Assembly: GCF_010671605.1 (NCBI RefSeq)
Contig: NZ_JAABOO010000002.1
Coordinates: 372,001 to 436,000, forward strand
Direction of reading: 5' to 3'
Length of the DNA stretch: 64,000 nucleotides
Source of the DNA: Leptobacterium flavescens
Lineage (GTDB): Bacteria > Bacteroidota > Bacteroidia > Flavobacteriales > Flavobacteriaceae
The notes beneath the pieces were generated by a model. That model saw only the letters and a program-made list of their open reading frames with translations, made no database searches and had not been told where the DNA came from. Each line of letters starts with the position of its first letter. Position 1 is the stretch's first letter. This document shows, piece after piece, positions 24,794-33,978 of this stretch. The position numbers were made by a program, and so were the translations under genes.

Positions 24794-25110
24794 TACTTAT
24801 ACTCCTCTCTTGCCGGGCAAAAAGTGTCCAGTATTTTACAATCGGTCAGCGCTCTTCCGGAATGTTCTGCATGGGAAGGGATCACCACAACGGTTCCGGG
24901 TTCGTAAATACGGCTTTCACCGTTAACAGTGAGTTCAAACCTTCCTTCAAGTACCTGAGAGGTCTGTTCATGATGATGAGAATGGGCCGGTAAGGCAGCT
25001 CCTTCCTTTATATCCCAGAAAGCAAGCGTGGAATTCTCTCCATGTACAAAACGCCCGCTAAAACCGGGCAATAATTCTTTGGCTTCTATATCTTCAATAC
25101 GATAAATCAT
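24793..25110 (-). CDS. Cupin-domain protein
   Basis: A 105-residue single-domain cupin. Motif 1 is ALPAHSHHHEQTSQVLEGRFEL (split: PAHSHHHEQ with metal-ligand His and Glu) and motif 2 is GTVVVIPSHAEHSG. It probably binds a metal ion. Small cupins of this type act as isomerases, dioxygenases or sensors; which one cannot be told. Translationally coupled to the SDR gene, so the pair probably acts on one small molecule. Confidence 0.85.
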   Translation of the reverse strand: MIYRIEDIEAKELLPGFSGRFVHGENSTLAFWDIKEGAALPAHSHHHEQTSQVLEGRFELTVNGESRIYEPGTVVVIPSHAEHSGRALTDCKILDTFCPAREEYK

Positions 25111-25246
25111 AGTACTGGTGTTTATTCTATAAATGTAATTGAAATATCATAAAATACACAGGTCAAACAACAGTGAATTTGTTAAATATTACGCAACCAT
25201 TTTTTCTTTCCTGTATCTATCAGGTAACTCAATAAGCAAACAGATC

Positions 25247-25582
25247 ATGAAAAAAAATCTCTTTTACTTTTGCATCATATGCAGCTGTGTTCTCACTGCC
25301 TGCTCTGAAGATGATACCGATATTGAAACCTTGTGGGTAAATGAGGCCAGGGTAAGTTGTATGGGCTTTGTAGAACAAATGTGCTATGAGATCCAGGAAA
25401 CCGAAAATCTGGGTACGGACTGGAGTTTTTTCTATGACCCCATTGAGGGTTTTGATAATCTGTATGAAGAAGGTTTTATCTACAGGATAGTCGTGGAAAG
25501 AACAGAAGTCCATAACCCTCCTCAGGATGCCAGTTCGGCCAGATACAAACTGGTCAGGATCATTTCTAAGGAGACACCTTAA
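25247..25582 (+). CDS. DUF4377-like lipoprotein
   Basis: A 111-residue protein beginning MKKNLFYFC at 25247, with a clear lipobox (CVLTAC, then SEDD). I chose this start because it gives a proper signal sequence. Four cysteines remain after the lipid anchor region. The core (WVNEARVSCMGFVEQMCYEIQ ... WSFFYDPIEGFD) and C-terminal RYKLVRIISKE match DUF4377, a beta-barrel-like domain found in bacterial heat-shock-type lipoproteins. Function unknown. No partner gene is evident. Confidence 0.78.
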   Translation: MKKNLFYFCIICSCVLTACSEDDTDIETLWVNEARVSCMGFVEQMCYEIQETENLGTDWSFFYDPIEGFDNLYEEGFIYRIVVERTEVHNPPQDASSARYKLVRIISKETP

Positions 25583-25714
25583 ACCATGTTACAGGATAAC
25601 TGATTTCTAATTCGCTAGTTCACAGATATTTGTTTTTTTAAGAGTTTCTGACTACATTGTTTTAGCTTTGAAGAAGTATCTAAACTTTTAGTACAAACCT
25701 AAACCGTAAAAATT

Positions 25715-26146
25715 ATGTCTGAAACTAACAAACCGCCAATGTCTTTCTGGATCATCAGTGTCATTGGTTTACTGTGGAACCTGATGGGGGTACTGGCCTA
25801 TATCGGCCAGGCTTTTATTACCGAAGAAGCCCTTGAATTGCTACCCCCGGAACAAGTAGAATTTATGAACAATACACCTGCCTGGGTAACAGCAGCTTTT
25901 GCCATTGCTGTCTTTGCAGGTATGCTGGGTTGTATTGCATTGCTGATCAGGAAAAAGTGGGCCACTCCCCTGCTGATCCTTTCATTTATTGCCGCATTGG
26001 CACAAACCGTTCATAATTTTGCCATGACCAATGGTTATGAAGTATTTGGAGGTACAGGTCTGATCATGCCTGTCTTGGTAATCCTTATCGGGATCTTCCT
26101 GATCCGTTTTTCCAGGAGTTCTACAGCTAAAGGATGGTTATCTTAA
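25715..26146 (+). CDS. Small integral membrane protein (4 TM)
   Basis: A 143-residue protein with four predicted transmembrane segments near residues 9-31, 57-78, 84-104 and 113-131. The first loop holds a conserved-looking tract (TEEALELLPPEQVEFMNNTPAW). It is common in Bacteroidota and often loosely annotated as sugar transporter, but I see nothing to support transport. A strong terminator follows at 26166. Confidence 0.75.
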   Translation: MSETNKPPMSFWIISVIGLLWNLMGVLAYIGQAFITEEALELLPPEQVEFMNNTPAWVTAAFAIAVFAGMLGCIALLIRKKWATPLLILSFIAALAQTVHNFAMTNGYEVFGGTGLIMPVLVILIGIFLIRFSRSSTAKGWLS

Positions 26147-26165
26147 AAAGAATAATAAACAAATT

Positions 26166-26198
26166 AAAAGCCCTGACGATCTCTGTCAGGGCTTTTTT
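26166..26198. terminator. Bidirectional intrinsic terminator
   Basis: Twelve-bp stem AAAAGCCCTGAC / GTCAGGGCTTTT with a 7-nt loop, flanked by A and T runs. It separates the convergent membrane-protein gene and the 82-aa gene. Confidence 0.9.
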
Positions 26199-26199
26199 G

Positions 26200-26448
26200 T
26201 TATGAAGGTTTATTCCAGTAATTATTTGCTGCTGCGATGGTTTGAAATTCAATAGCCACTACTTTGCCTACATCCAGAAGCATAGAAGGATCTTCTGCAT
26301 ATACGGGCCTTAATTTTTCCCTGATCTTAGCATCAGATTGCGTTGCTTTTACTACCAGACGTGCCATTTTAATGGCTAATTCTCTCCCTTGCTCCGGTGT
26401 ATCCGTGATCAGGGAATTATTCGGAATGAGTTTATATTCTTGAGACAT
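26200..26448 (-). CDS. Small protein of unknown function
   Basis: An 82-residue, soluble, mostly helical protein (PEQGRELAIKMARLVVKATQ ... KVVAIEFQTIAAANNYWN). No signal, membrane segment or catalytic motif is visible. Its coding frame ends 2 bp from the shared terminator. It precedes no recognisable operon partner closer than 84 bp. I do not recognise the family. Confidence 0.6.
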   Translation of the reverse strand: MSQEYKLIPNNSLITDTPEQGRELAIKMARLVVKATQSDAKIREKLRPVYAEDPSMLLDVGKVVAIEFQTIAAANNYWNKPS

Positions 26449-26532
26449 ATCAGATTATTTAATTGTTATCTCAAAAATATTCATCCTACGACTGATAAAC
26501 AGTGACTTAAGTCACCACACCCCAAATTTTAT

Positions 26533-27066
26533 TCAGCCTGCATCATTATAGGCTCTCCGGAGGTATTTCAACAGTTCATCATCTACTTCTTCCGCTCCAA
26601 AGATCTCTATTTTGTTGGAGCACATACTTCCAAAACTTCCGGAACCTTTAAGGCGCTCATCGGTTTCACTGTCATTGAGTTTTAACCCGAGATCGATCCT
26701 GGCCTTTGTACTGGGTTGTATGAGGGCAAATTGCCGCTTTCTCCTGACACTCACATTTGCTTTTTTAGGAACGATCTCTATATCACTGCCCAGTGTGTTT
26801 ATTTTTTCGATTAGCAGGTCGTATACAGCTTTTAAATGTTCTTTCCCTTTAGTGTATTGAGCATTTACAAGGTCTTCCGGATTAAAAGAAGCGGCATCTG
26901 CTTCTCTTGATTTTAAGGAAACAAAATTTGCATAGCCATGTGTAAAACCGTGATCTGATTTCAGGAATTTAACGATCTCGCCGTGTTTCTCAATTTTTGA
27001 GGCCTTAACGACCTTGATCCATTCCTCAAGGGATTTTCCAGTTTTTTCTAAAAGTCCTTTTTCCAT
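26533..27066 (-). CDS. DUF4287 + DUF5655 protein
   Basis: A 177-residue cytoplasmic protein. The N-terminal 60 residues (LLEKTGKSLEEWIKVVKASK ... FLKSDHGFTHGYANFV) match DUF4287. The C-terminal ~110 residues (AVYDLLIEKINTLGSDIEIV ... KARIDLGLKLNDSETDERL ... YLRRAYNDAG) match DUF5655, proposed to be related to nuclease-associated domains. The combination is widespread as a stand-alone protein. Biochemical role unknown. It lies 24 bp after the DUF1761 gene on the same strand, so they may be co-transcribed. Confidence 0.82.
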   Translation of the reverse strand: MEKGLLEKTGKSLEEWIKVVKASKIEKHGEIVKFLKSDHGFTHGYANFVSLKSREADAASFNPEDLVNAQYTKGKEHLKAVYDLLIEKINTLGSDIEIVPKKANVSVRRKRQFALIQPSTKARIDLGLKLNDSETDERLKGSGSFGSMCSNKIEIFGAEEVDDELLKYLRRAYNDAG

Positions 27067-27090
27067 CGTTTGATATTTTAAATAAAGTAA

Positions 27091-27501
27091 TTACCAGGCT
27101 CCGAGAATAATTCCCATCAACATAAGGGAGATCACACTATAGCCCGCATTAATATAGAATGCTTTAAAAGATTTCATCTCAAATAAATACTGTATCCCGG
27201 TAAAGGTGGCAACCCAACCCAGGCCTGCAAAGAAACCTGCCATCATTCCGAACATTAGATCTGCTTCATACCCTATGAACATATCCAGGATAAAAGCCGC
27301 AATAAATGCCAGAATAAGAGAAAGGCCAAATGTTTTAGGGATATTTCTTTTTTTAAGGTCGTCTTCGGTAAATCCGAATTCCTTCATCCAGGCTCTTCCG
27401 AAAAGCGGGCCATACCAGATACCTCCCAAAAGAAAAGATGATACGGCGGCTGCAAGAACTGATAACCAGTTGATATTTTCAAATGCTGATGCTAGATCCA
27501 T
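27091..27501 (-). CDS. DUF1761 membrane protein
   Basis: A 136-residue protein with four hydrophobic helices. The family signature is visible at residues ~10-40 (VLAAAVSSFLLGGIWYGPLF, then GRAWMKEFGFTEDDLKK). DUF1761 proteins are small integral membrane proteins without assigned function. Upstream of it is the AraC gene on the same strand (73 bp away), which may regulate it. Confidence 0.85.
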   Translation of the reverse strand: MDLASAFENINWLSVLAAAVSSFLLGGIWYGPLFGRAWMKEFGFTEDDLKKRNIPKTFGLSLILAFIAAFILDMFIGYEADLMFGMMAGFFAGLGWVATFTGIQYLFEMKSFKAFYINAGYSVISLMLMGIILGAW

Positions 27502-27574
27502 AATTGTGCGTTTTAAAGATTAATAGCACAATAATAGCGTATTGGCAAAAGCGTGTATTGTAAAAAATTAACCT

Positions 27575-28411
27575 CTACTCCCTGTCCAGGGGGAAAAAGT
27601 TCTTTTCTTCATTGTTAAAGCCCGCATCGATAAACTCTTTGGGGTTAAAACCGGAAAAGTGACGGAAGTCTTTAATAAAATGCGCCTGATCTGAAAAACC
27701 ACAATCCAGCGAAACCTGTGCCCATGAGATCTTCTCCTTTTCTTCTATTTGTTTCAGGATCTCATTAAACCTTAAAATACGGTGATAGTATTTAGGCGTC
27801 AGTCCCACATATAGTTTAAACATGTCTATCAGATGCTTTCTGGTATAGGGATACTCATCCATCAGGGCAGCTATATTGTTGGATACGGTTTGAGATCTTT
27901 GCTGAAGTTTATGTATAAAATCAAGCATATCTCCGGGAGGTTCTTTTTCCTTATCAAAGCGTTTGTTTAACCAATCTTCAGCCAGTCTAAATTTTTCCTC
28001 TTCGCTTTCGGAACGGACAAGGGCTTCCCTGAGTTCCAGGATCTCTTCTCCTAATAATTCCTCTGCATGGAAGATCTTTTCATTGATCTCATGAACAGGC
28101 AGGTGTAAAAACGGATATGCTCCCGATGCCTTGAACTGAATAACGAACATTTCCGATTTCTGATGGGCCGAAATGGAGATATAATTTTTGTGCATCCCGG
28201 AGATCCAGACCTTCCGGAATGTATTGTTAGGTTTTAGGGTATCATTGTCGAAAGTATTCCGTTCCATGCCATCCAGCTCGAAAATAATAAAGATATGCCC
28301 GGTAGGGATCACTCTTTCTATAGAATGGTCGGGCATGAAGTCCTTAAAGTAAATAAAGGTCTCAACAAAGTCTTTCAGGTAGTTGTCCGGACTGTGCATT
28401 CTGAAAATCAT
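27575..28411 (-). CDS. AraC-family transcriptional regulator
   Basis: A 278-residue regulator starting MIFRMHSPDNYLKDFVETFI. The N-terminal ~150 residues form a sensor domain like that of the other AraC protein in this window. The C-terminal DNA-binding part has YTRKHLIDMFKLYVGLTPKY and a second HTH with LDCGFSDQAHFIKDFRHFSG followed by FNPKEFI. Likely targets are the DUF1761 and DUF4287/DUF5655 genes downstream, inferred from position only. Confidence 0.86.
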   Translation of the reverse strand: MIFRMHSPDNYLKDFVETFIYFKDFMPDHSIERVIPTGHIFIIFELDGMERNTFDNDTLKPNNTFRKVWISGMHKNYISISAHQKSEMFVIQFKASGAYPFLHLPVHEINEKIFHAEELLGEEILELREALVRSESEEEKFRLAEDWLNKRFDKEKEPPGDMLDFIHKLQQRSQTVSNNIAALMDEYPYTRKHLIDMFKLYVGLTPKYYHRILRFNEILKQIEEKEKISWAQVSLDCGFSDQAHFIKDFRHFSGFNPKEFIDAGFNNEEKNFFPLDRE

Positions 28412-28556
28412 ACAGGTATCAATTAATTTACAGCAATCTAATATTTTTTCCGGAGTTTAGGTCTTTTCTCTTATGTTAATGTTCAGGTCTGAAGTCTCTC
28501 TTGTCAATTTTATTGCTAAATTGAAAGCTCTTAAGTAAAATAACTCGTTCATTTCT

Positions 28557-29714
28557 ATGGAATTCACTACCAATGCAATTTACCTGATTGCCGTTCTCGC
28601 TTTTGTCCTTTTTGTTTCTGAGTGGTTAGTAAAAAAACCTTTTTTCAATAAGTTCGGGATCGCCCTTATGGTGATCATCTTAACTGCGGTCCTTGCCAAT
28701 GTAGGCCTGGTCCCCACTACTTCTAACCCTGTATACGATGGTATATTCAGTTATGTAGCCCCAGGAGCACTTTTCCTCCTGCTGCTGGATGTCAACCTTT
28801 CTCAGCTCAAAAAAGTAGGCTTCCCTATCCTTTTTGCCTTTATCTTAGGGAGTTTAGGGACCGTTCTGGGTGTTTTAGCAGCTACACTTATCGTAAAGGA
28901 CAACAGTTATTTTGACGGGGTGTATAATGCCCTTGCAGGTATGATAGCCGGAACTTATACCGGAGGTAGTATTAATTTTAATGCAGTGGCCCTGCATTAT
29001 AAAGTTGTGGAGAAAGGAGTTATTTATACTAATGCCGTTGCTGTGGATAATGTGATCACAACCGTATGGTTCTTCCTTACGATCGCTATTCCCGTAGCCT
29101 TCCAAAAGATCATGCCGCGATCTGTATCAAATAATGGTTCGGAAACTGTTCAGGATGATGGAAAACCACCTGTTGATGAGCAGGAAACCCTCAATTTAAA
29201 ATCGCTGTCACTACTTATCGGAATAAGTTGTTTTGCTATGTTTATTTCAGATGCTGCAGCTGGCTTTTTTCAGGAACAGGGGATTGTTATTCCTTCTATC
29301 CTGATCCTGACAACCATTGCTTTGATCGCTGCTCAGGTTCCCGCTATTTCTAAATTAAAAGGGAATATGTTATTGGGGAGTTGGGCTGTATATCTCTTTC
29401 TTGCCGTGGTAGGAGCCTATTGCGATTTTGCTGCTTTGGGGCAGTCCGGAGCTTTATCAGTTGCTTTACTGATCTTTGTTTCGGTTACCGTGCTTATACA
29501 CGGTCTGTTTACTTACGGAGCCGGATTTTTTACCAAGTACGACTGGCAGCTTATTTCGGTAGCCTCCCAGGCAAATATCGGAGGGGGTACCACTGCCCTG
29601 GCGCTGGCCAAGAATTTTAACAGGAACGAACTCATATTGCCATCCATTATTATCGGGTCTATAGGAAATGCCCTGGGTACTTATATAGGTTTTCTGGTGG
29701 CAGGGTACATATAA
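28557..29714 (+). CDS. DUF819 family membrane protein (YjcL-like)
   Basis: A 385-residue polytopic protein with about ten transmembrane segments. Glycine-rich re-entrant motifs occur in both halves: LAGMIAGTYTGGSINFNAVA (first half) and SQANIGGGTTALALAKNF (second half). This internal symmetry is characteristic of the DUF819/YjcL family, which is grouped with secondary transporters. Substrate unknown. Divergent from the AraC gene, 145 bp between starts. Confidence 0.87.
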   Translation: MEFTTNAIYLIAVLAFVLFVSEWLVKKPFFNKFGIALMVIILTAVLANVGLVPTTSNPVYDGIFSYVAPGALFLLLLDVNLSQLKKVGFPILFAFILGSLGTVLGVLAATLIVKDNSYFDGVYNALAGMIAGTYTGGSINFNAVALHYKVVEKGVIYTNAVAVDNVITTVWFFLTIAIPVAFQKIMPRSVSNNGSETVQDDGKPPVDEQETLNLKSLSLLIGISCFAMFISDAAAGFFQEQGIVIPSILILTTIALIAAQVPAISKLKGNMLLGSWAVYLFLAVVGAYCDFAALGQSGALSVALLIFVSVTVLIHGLFTYGAGFFTKYDWQLISVASQANIGGGTTALALAKNFNRNELILPSIIIGSIGNALGTYIGFLVAGYI

Positions 29715-29909
29715 CCCCTTGTTTTTCAGCATGTTTATTAACAGTAAAATTGTTTAAGTTTTATTATTATACATTTCAAGAATATTTTTTACATTAGCGC
29801 ACTTTTTACTAGGAGGTAAAATAAGGAATAGCGTATTTCCCCAGAATATCCCGATGGTAAAGCAGATTTAAATTTTTAATTATTGGAGGTTCCTCCTTAT
29901 TGATTGAGT

Positions 29910-30947
29910 ATGAATATTTGTTTTATTATGTATCCTTGGGAACGCGTAGATCCTAAGTTCGATTCAACCCTTAGAATTATTCACGAAGCATTTATCAGAG
30001 ACCACAATGTCGGGATCATTACTCCCAGTGGATTGACTATTCGTGACAATGAGGTCTGTGGTTTTGTGAAGATGATATGTGAAATGGAAAAAATGCCTTC
30101 CAGCATTGAAAAATTCTATAAAAAAGTGATCTTCAAGGAAGAAATGTTACCCATGTCAGGTTTTGACGTGCTCTTTCTAAGATCAAATCCACCGGTAGAC
30201 CCTACAATGCTTAACTTCCTCGATTCTCTAAAAGGAGATATCCTGATGATCAATGATATTGAAGGTATCAGAAAAGCAAATAACAAGCTTTATACGGCTT
30301 CAATGTTTGATAAGGAAACAGACATAATTCCGAGAACACATGTCTCCAAAAACAAAAACTATTTACAAAGAGTTATTCAGGAAAGTGATAGTGATAAAAT
30401 GATCCTGAAGCCCCTGGATGGTTATGGAGGAAGTGGCGTAATTGTCCTGGAAAAGGAAGCATCCCAAAGTATTAATTCCTTACTGGATTTCTATATCAAC
30501 ACCGACAGGGAACAGAAATATGTTATCCTCCAGGAATATATTGAAGGGGCTCATGAAGGTGATGTTCGCATTCTTATGCTTAACGGAAAGCCAATCGGTG
30601 CTATGAAGAGGGTTCCGGCTTCAGGAGATCTGCGTTCAAATGTTCATGCGGGAGGAAGCGTTCTCAAGCATTCACTGAGTAAGGCAGAAAAAAGGATCTG
30701 TGAACTTGTAGGCCCTAAATTAGTGGCTGACGGACTTTATTTTGCCGGTTTGGATATCATTAACGGGAAACTCATAGAGATCAACGTACTTAGCCCCGGT
30801 GGAATTACAAGAATAAATAAACTCAACAGGACAAAACTTCAGCAACAAATTATCGATTTTACCGAGAACATTGTTCATGCAAAAGAGGCGGCCCTGAATC
30901 GTAAGCTGGCCAGTAGAATGGCTATCAGAAAAGCAAAATCACTATAA
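29910..30947 (+). CDS. Glutathione-synthase-like ATP-grasp ligase
   Basis: A 345-residue GshB-like enzyme, from ATG 29910 (an in-frame TTG at 29904 is possible). A strong GGAGGT lies at 29885. The N-terminal GSH-S domain begins MNICFIMYPWERVDPKFDST. The ATP-grasp part has ILKPLDGYGGSGVIVLE, LQEYIEGAHEGDVRILMLNG and the Mg-site segment KLIEINVLSPGGI. These match glutathione synthase (gamma-Glu-Cys + Gly). Whether the product is glutathione or a related dipeptide adduct cannot be decided; no gshA is in the window. 29715-29903 upstream holds no gene. Confidence 0.82.
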   Translation: MNICFIMYPWERVDPKFDSTLRIIHEAFIRDHNVGIITPSGLTIRDNEVCGFVKMICEMEKMPSSIEKFYKKVIFKEEMLPMSGFDVLFLRSNPPVDPTMLNFLDSLKGDILMINDIEGIRKANNKLYTASMFDKETDIIPRTHVSKNKNYLQRVIQESDSDKMILKPLDGYGGSGVIVLEKEASQSINSLLDFYINTDREQKYVILQEYIEGAHEGDVRILMLNGKPIGAMKRVPASGDLRSNVHAGGSVLKHSLSKAEKRICELVGPKLVADGLYFAGLDIINGKLIEINVLSPGGITRINKLNRTKLQQQIIDFTENIVHAKEAALNRKLASRMAIRKAKSL

Positions 30948-30972
30948 TATTATTAACTCTTATTCAAAACAA

Positions 30973-30995
30973 AACCCCGGCCTATGGCCAGGGTT
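30973..30995. terminator. Probable bidirectional terminator
   Basis: Hairpin AACCCCGGCC-tat-GGCCAGGGTT with one C-A mismatch, between the convergent ATP-grasp and TonB-receptor genes. The T-rich side is better on the minus strand. Confidence 0.55.
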
Positions 30996-31020
30996 CTGCG
31001 GTTTTATTACCCCTGTCTAT

Positions 31021-33267
31021 TTAGAAGCTCACGGAAAGCTTTAATCTTGCAGAGAAAGGAGTTCCGGGAGTAAAGGTGATCTCCTCTACCGCCTCAGGCT
31101 CGTTAAACAATCTGGTTTCTGTTGCAAATTGCGTTTCATTCCATTCGGTATCGAGTAAATTCTCAATGATCAGTCCGAAGGTCCAGTTGTTTGCAAAGTT
31201 GTAATTGAGGTTTAGATCGGTTACAAAATAACCTTCTGCTACGATCGAATTATCTTCATTGGCTGGTCTGTCCTTGATATAACGATAGTTAATTCCCCCG
31301 GAAAACTTCCCGAGGTCCTTAATACTCAATCCCCCTGAAGAGGTAAGGTCCGGTGCCAGCGGAATAAAATCCTGCCCGTCCGGTTCTTCAGTACTTCTGG
31401 CAAAAGCGTAGTTGATATCGCCATAAAGGAAAAGCCAGTCGTTAAGCTGGTATCTCAGACCAAGGTCAACTCCCAATCTTCTTGTTTTTCCACTTGGTTC
31501 TACAACGGCTTCATCTCCTACATAAACAAATTCCTGCTGAAGGTACAAGCCCCATAATGCAGTATTGATCACCAGTTTATCTATTGGTTTCAGGATAGCT
31601 CCAAGGTCGGCCCCGAAAGCTCCGGGAAGGGTTTCCTCACCGGTATTGGCAGTAACCACCCTGGCATCATTGGAGTGAAAACCAACTCCTGCCTTGGCAA
31701 ACAATTGTACATTGTCTGATGCCGCATAGATCGCATTGAATTTCGGGCTGATGAAAAAATCATCCTCGCTCCTGTTATCGCGCGTAGGGCTGAGAAGGTT
31801 CTCGAAATCGAACTTAAAATAATCGATCCTTAATCCCGGGATCAATGTCCATTTTCCTCTTTTGTACGTTCCGTCAATAAAGGCATAGGCATTTACTTCA
31901 TCTACATTCCCCAGGGAAAGCCTGCTCAGGGTGTTTATCCTGTTAGAAGTACGCGAAAGCTCCACTTCATTAACATCGTCATATCTGAATCCGATCCCTG
32001 CCTTGTATTTAAAGGAAGCATCGTTATTCAGATGATCAAAGGAATAGCTGTATGCCGTTTCCGCTCCGATAATGGTACGATCTTCCCTCTGACGGATCTG
32101 ATCTCCGTTAACCGGATCTACCAGGAAGAAGGTGAAATTGGAATACAACTCAAAGTCGTATTTCGAAATATAGGCCTTGGTCTTGATAAAGGAATTCTCA
32201 TTTAATTGCTTGGAGTGGTTTACCAATAAATTAGACCGGCTGGTATTTCCTCCTTCGGTATCATCTATGGCACCAAATCTGCTGATCAATCCCTGATCTA
32301 CCGCCCTTTGAGGGATCTGTCCCGAGGCATCCCATTTACTCTGAAAGTGAGATGCAGTTAGCGTAAGCTCCTCATTCGCGGAAGCTCTGTAATTGTAGCG
32401 ACCGAAAATATTAAAGCGGTTAAAATTCTGGGGAGACTCAAAAACCCCATCTGTTAAAACCAGTTCCGTAGCCACATAAGCACTGCTTTTTTCTTCATCG
32501 AGCACTTTGAGTAAGCCGACGGTACGGAAAGTATCGAATTGTCCGACTTCTACGGACAATAAATTGTTATCGATCGCTTTTTTAAGACTGAGATCCACAT
32601 AACCAGCCGTATTGAAGTTTCCTTTATCGGCATAATAAGGGCCTTTCCCAAAATCGAGGTTACCTATGGTTTCAGGGATCACAAAATGCAGATCGGCATA
32701 TCCCTGTCCGTGAGCATGGGATACGAGGTTAACCGGAAGACCATCTACATTGATGGTAATATCGGTTCCGTGATCGATATCAAATCCTCTTAAAAAGATC
32801 TGCTCGGCTTTTCCTCCACCTGCATGCTGTCCTATAATAAGCCCGGGGACCTTTCTAAGGATCTCCTGGGTAGATTTAATAGGACTGACCTTTACATCTA
32901 CATTTACAATGCTGCTCAGCGCATTTATTTTAGAAACCAGAACTACCTGATCCAGCGATAGTGCAGATTCCTTAAGGGTGACAGTTATGGTACTGTCCAG
33001 TTGATCTTCTTTGACGATCATTTCCTTGGTCTCAAAACCAAGAATATGGAAGTTTATCACATCGTTCACAGAAATATTGTTCAACACAAAATTCCCGGAA
33101 GCATTGGAATATGAATAATCTCCCGTGTTTTTATTGTACACACCAACATTTTCTATAGGGCTGTTGTTCTCATCAACTATAGTCCCGTTCAGGTGGTGTA
33201 CATCCGTATTATTTGCGTTCAGCCTTCCCAGAAAAACCAGGAATGCCAAACATAGTATCTTTTTCAT
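31021..33267 (-). CDS. TonB-dependent outer-membrane receptor
   Basis: A 748-residue receptor from the ATG at 33267 (MKKILCLAFLVFLGRLNAN is a good signal peptide; an upstream in-frame extension to 33309 is less likely). Residues ~25-110 form the carboxypeptidase-regulatory-like domain common in Bacteroidota. The plug follows (KSTQEILRKVPGLIIG, EQIFLRGFDIDHGTDITINV). The rest is a 22-strand-type barrel ending with an aromatic terminal strand (FSARLKLSVSF). The plug has HAHGQGYADLHF, a His-bearing loop. It takes up a bulky or scarce ligand using TonB. It lies beside an NRPS cluster and a His-rich protein gene, which makes a metal chelate a candidate ligand. Confidence 0.92.
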   Translation of the reverse strand: MKKILCLAFLVFLGRLNANNTDVHHLNGTIVDENNSPIENVGVYNKNTGDYSYSNASGNFVLNNISVNDVINFHILGFETKEMIVKEDQLDSTITVTLKESALSLDQVVLVSKINALSSIVNVDVKVSPIKSTQEILRKVPGLIIGQHAGGGKAEQIFLRGFDIDHGTDITINVDGLPVNLVSHAHGQGYADLHFVIPETIGNLDFGKGPYYADKGNFNTAGYVDLSLKKAIDNNLLSVEVGQFDTFRTVGLLKVLDEEKSSAYVATELVLTDGVFESPQNFNRFNIFGRYNYRASANEELTLTASHFQSKWDASGQIPQRAVDQGLISRFGAIDDTEGGNTSRSNLLVNHSKQLNENSFIKTKAYISKYDFELYSNFTFFLVDPVNGDQIRQREDRTIIGAETAYSYSFDHLNNDASFKYKAGIGFRYDDVNEVELSRTSNRINTLSRLSLGNVDEVNAYAFIDGTYKRGKWTLIPGLRIDYFKFDFENLLSPTRDNRSEDDFFISPKFNAIYAASDNVQLFAKAGVGFHSNDARVVTANTGEETLPGAFGADLGAILKPIDKLVINTALWGLYLQQEFVYVGDEAVVEPSGKTRRLGVDLGLRYQLNDWLFLYGDINYAFARSTEEPDGQDFIPLAPDLTSSGGLSIKDLGKFSGGINYRYIKDRPANEDNSIVAEGYFVTDLNLNYNFANNWTFGLIIENLLDTEWNETQFATETRLFNEPEAVEEITFTPGTPFSARLKLSVSF

Positions 33268-33452
33268 TTTGGTATATATTGAAAATCCGTAATGTATTGC
33301 ATATCCCATTGTATCTTTCAGACAGGCAAATATTCTCCTGTACCGAAATAATTCTTAATCCGGAATATGCAGGCTAAACATTAAACTCGGGGAATACAAA
33401 CCCATGAAGCATGGCAGAACACCAGCTTAAATACAGTATATCAGTATTTTAA

Positions 33453-33914
33453 TCAAAGGTTTGTAAAAGACGGATTTTCGGGAGGCGGAAAGATCTCCTC
33501 CAGATAGGCTTCCGGAGGGCTTTGTGCCATATGAACAGAAATATGTTTTTGCAGATCTTCATAAAAAACGTTGAAGATCAATGAATTATTAACTATATGT
33601 TTATCCGGTTTGAATTCCGGGATCGTCTGATCGCCTTTAGAATTTTCATCCGCAGATAAAGAGCTGAAAAAAGTCAGGAAGGAATGAGAATGATCACCTT
33701 CAAAGGATTCCGCACTATGTGCCAAGCGTTCCCTGGGATCCATAAAAGCATGGGAATGCGATTCCTGGAATTCGCCATAAGACACCAGGGCATGATCCAA
33801 AGTATGCATAAAACCTGCCAGCTGTACCTGAAAAGGGCTCATCAGGTAACAGAAGGATAAAAAACCTACCAGGTATTTTATCAGAACTGATCTTATGTTA
33901 CTTCTTTTTTCCAT
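33453..33914 (-). CDS. His-rich envelope protein next to TonB receptor
   Basis: A 153-residue protein with an N-terminal hydrophobic segment (LVGFLSFCYLMSPFQVQLAG), then a His-rich stretch at residues ~36-80 (HTLDH, ESHSHAF, HSAES, GDHSHSF) and a Pro-rich tail (FPPPENPSF). Proteins of this sort occur beside metal-related TonB receptors in Bacteroidota. The His pattern suggests metal binding, which is inference. TTACGTAA lies 33 bp upstream of its start and 185 bp separate it from the receptor gene downstream. Confidence 0.7.
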   Translation of the reverse strand: MEKRSNIRSVLIKYLVGFLSFCYLMSPFQVQLAGFMHTLDHALVSYGEFQESHSHAFMDPRERLAHSAESFEGDHSHSFLTFFSSLSADENSKGDQTIPEFKPDKHIVNNSLIFNVFYEDLQKHISVHMAQSPPEAYLEEIFPPPENPSFTNL

Positions 33915-33947
33915 TTATATTTCCTGGCTCCTACGCTTTGAAAAAAC

Positions 33948-33955
33948 TTACGTAA
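33948..33955. promoter_or_regulatory. TTACGTAA palindrome upstream of the His-rich gene
   Basis: Perfect 8-bp palindrome, 33 bp before the start at 33914. The same octamer occurs at 41231 and 43047, both in NRPS-cluster promoters. Confidence 0.4.
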
Positions 33956-33978
33956 AAAGCGCTTACAGGGTTTTGTTT

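Noticed and set aside
29806-29903. Leader peptide or riboswitch before the ATP-grasp gene
   Set aside because: There are two Shine-Dalgarno-like GGAGGT sequences (29812 and 29885), but the only small frame between them has five codons and is poorly spaced; no recognisable riboswitch fold or motif.
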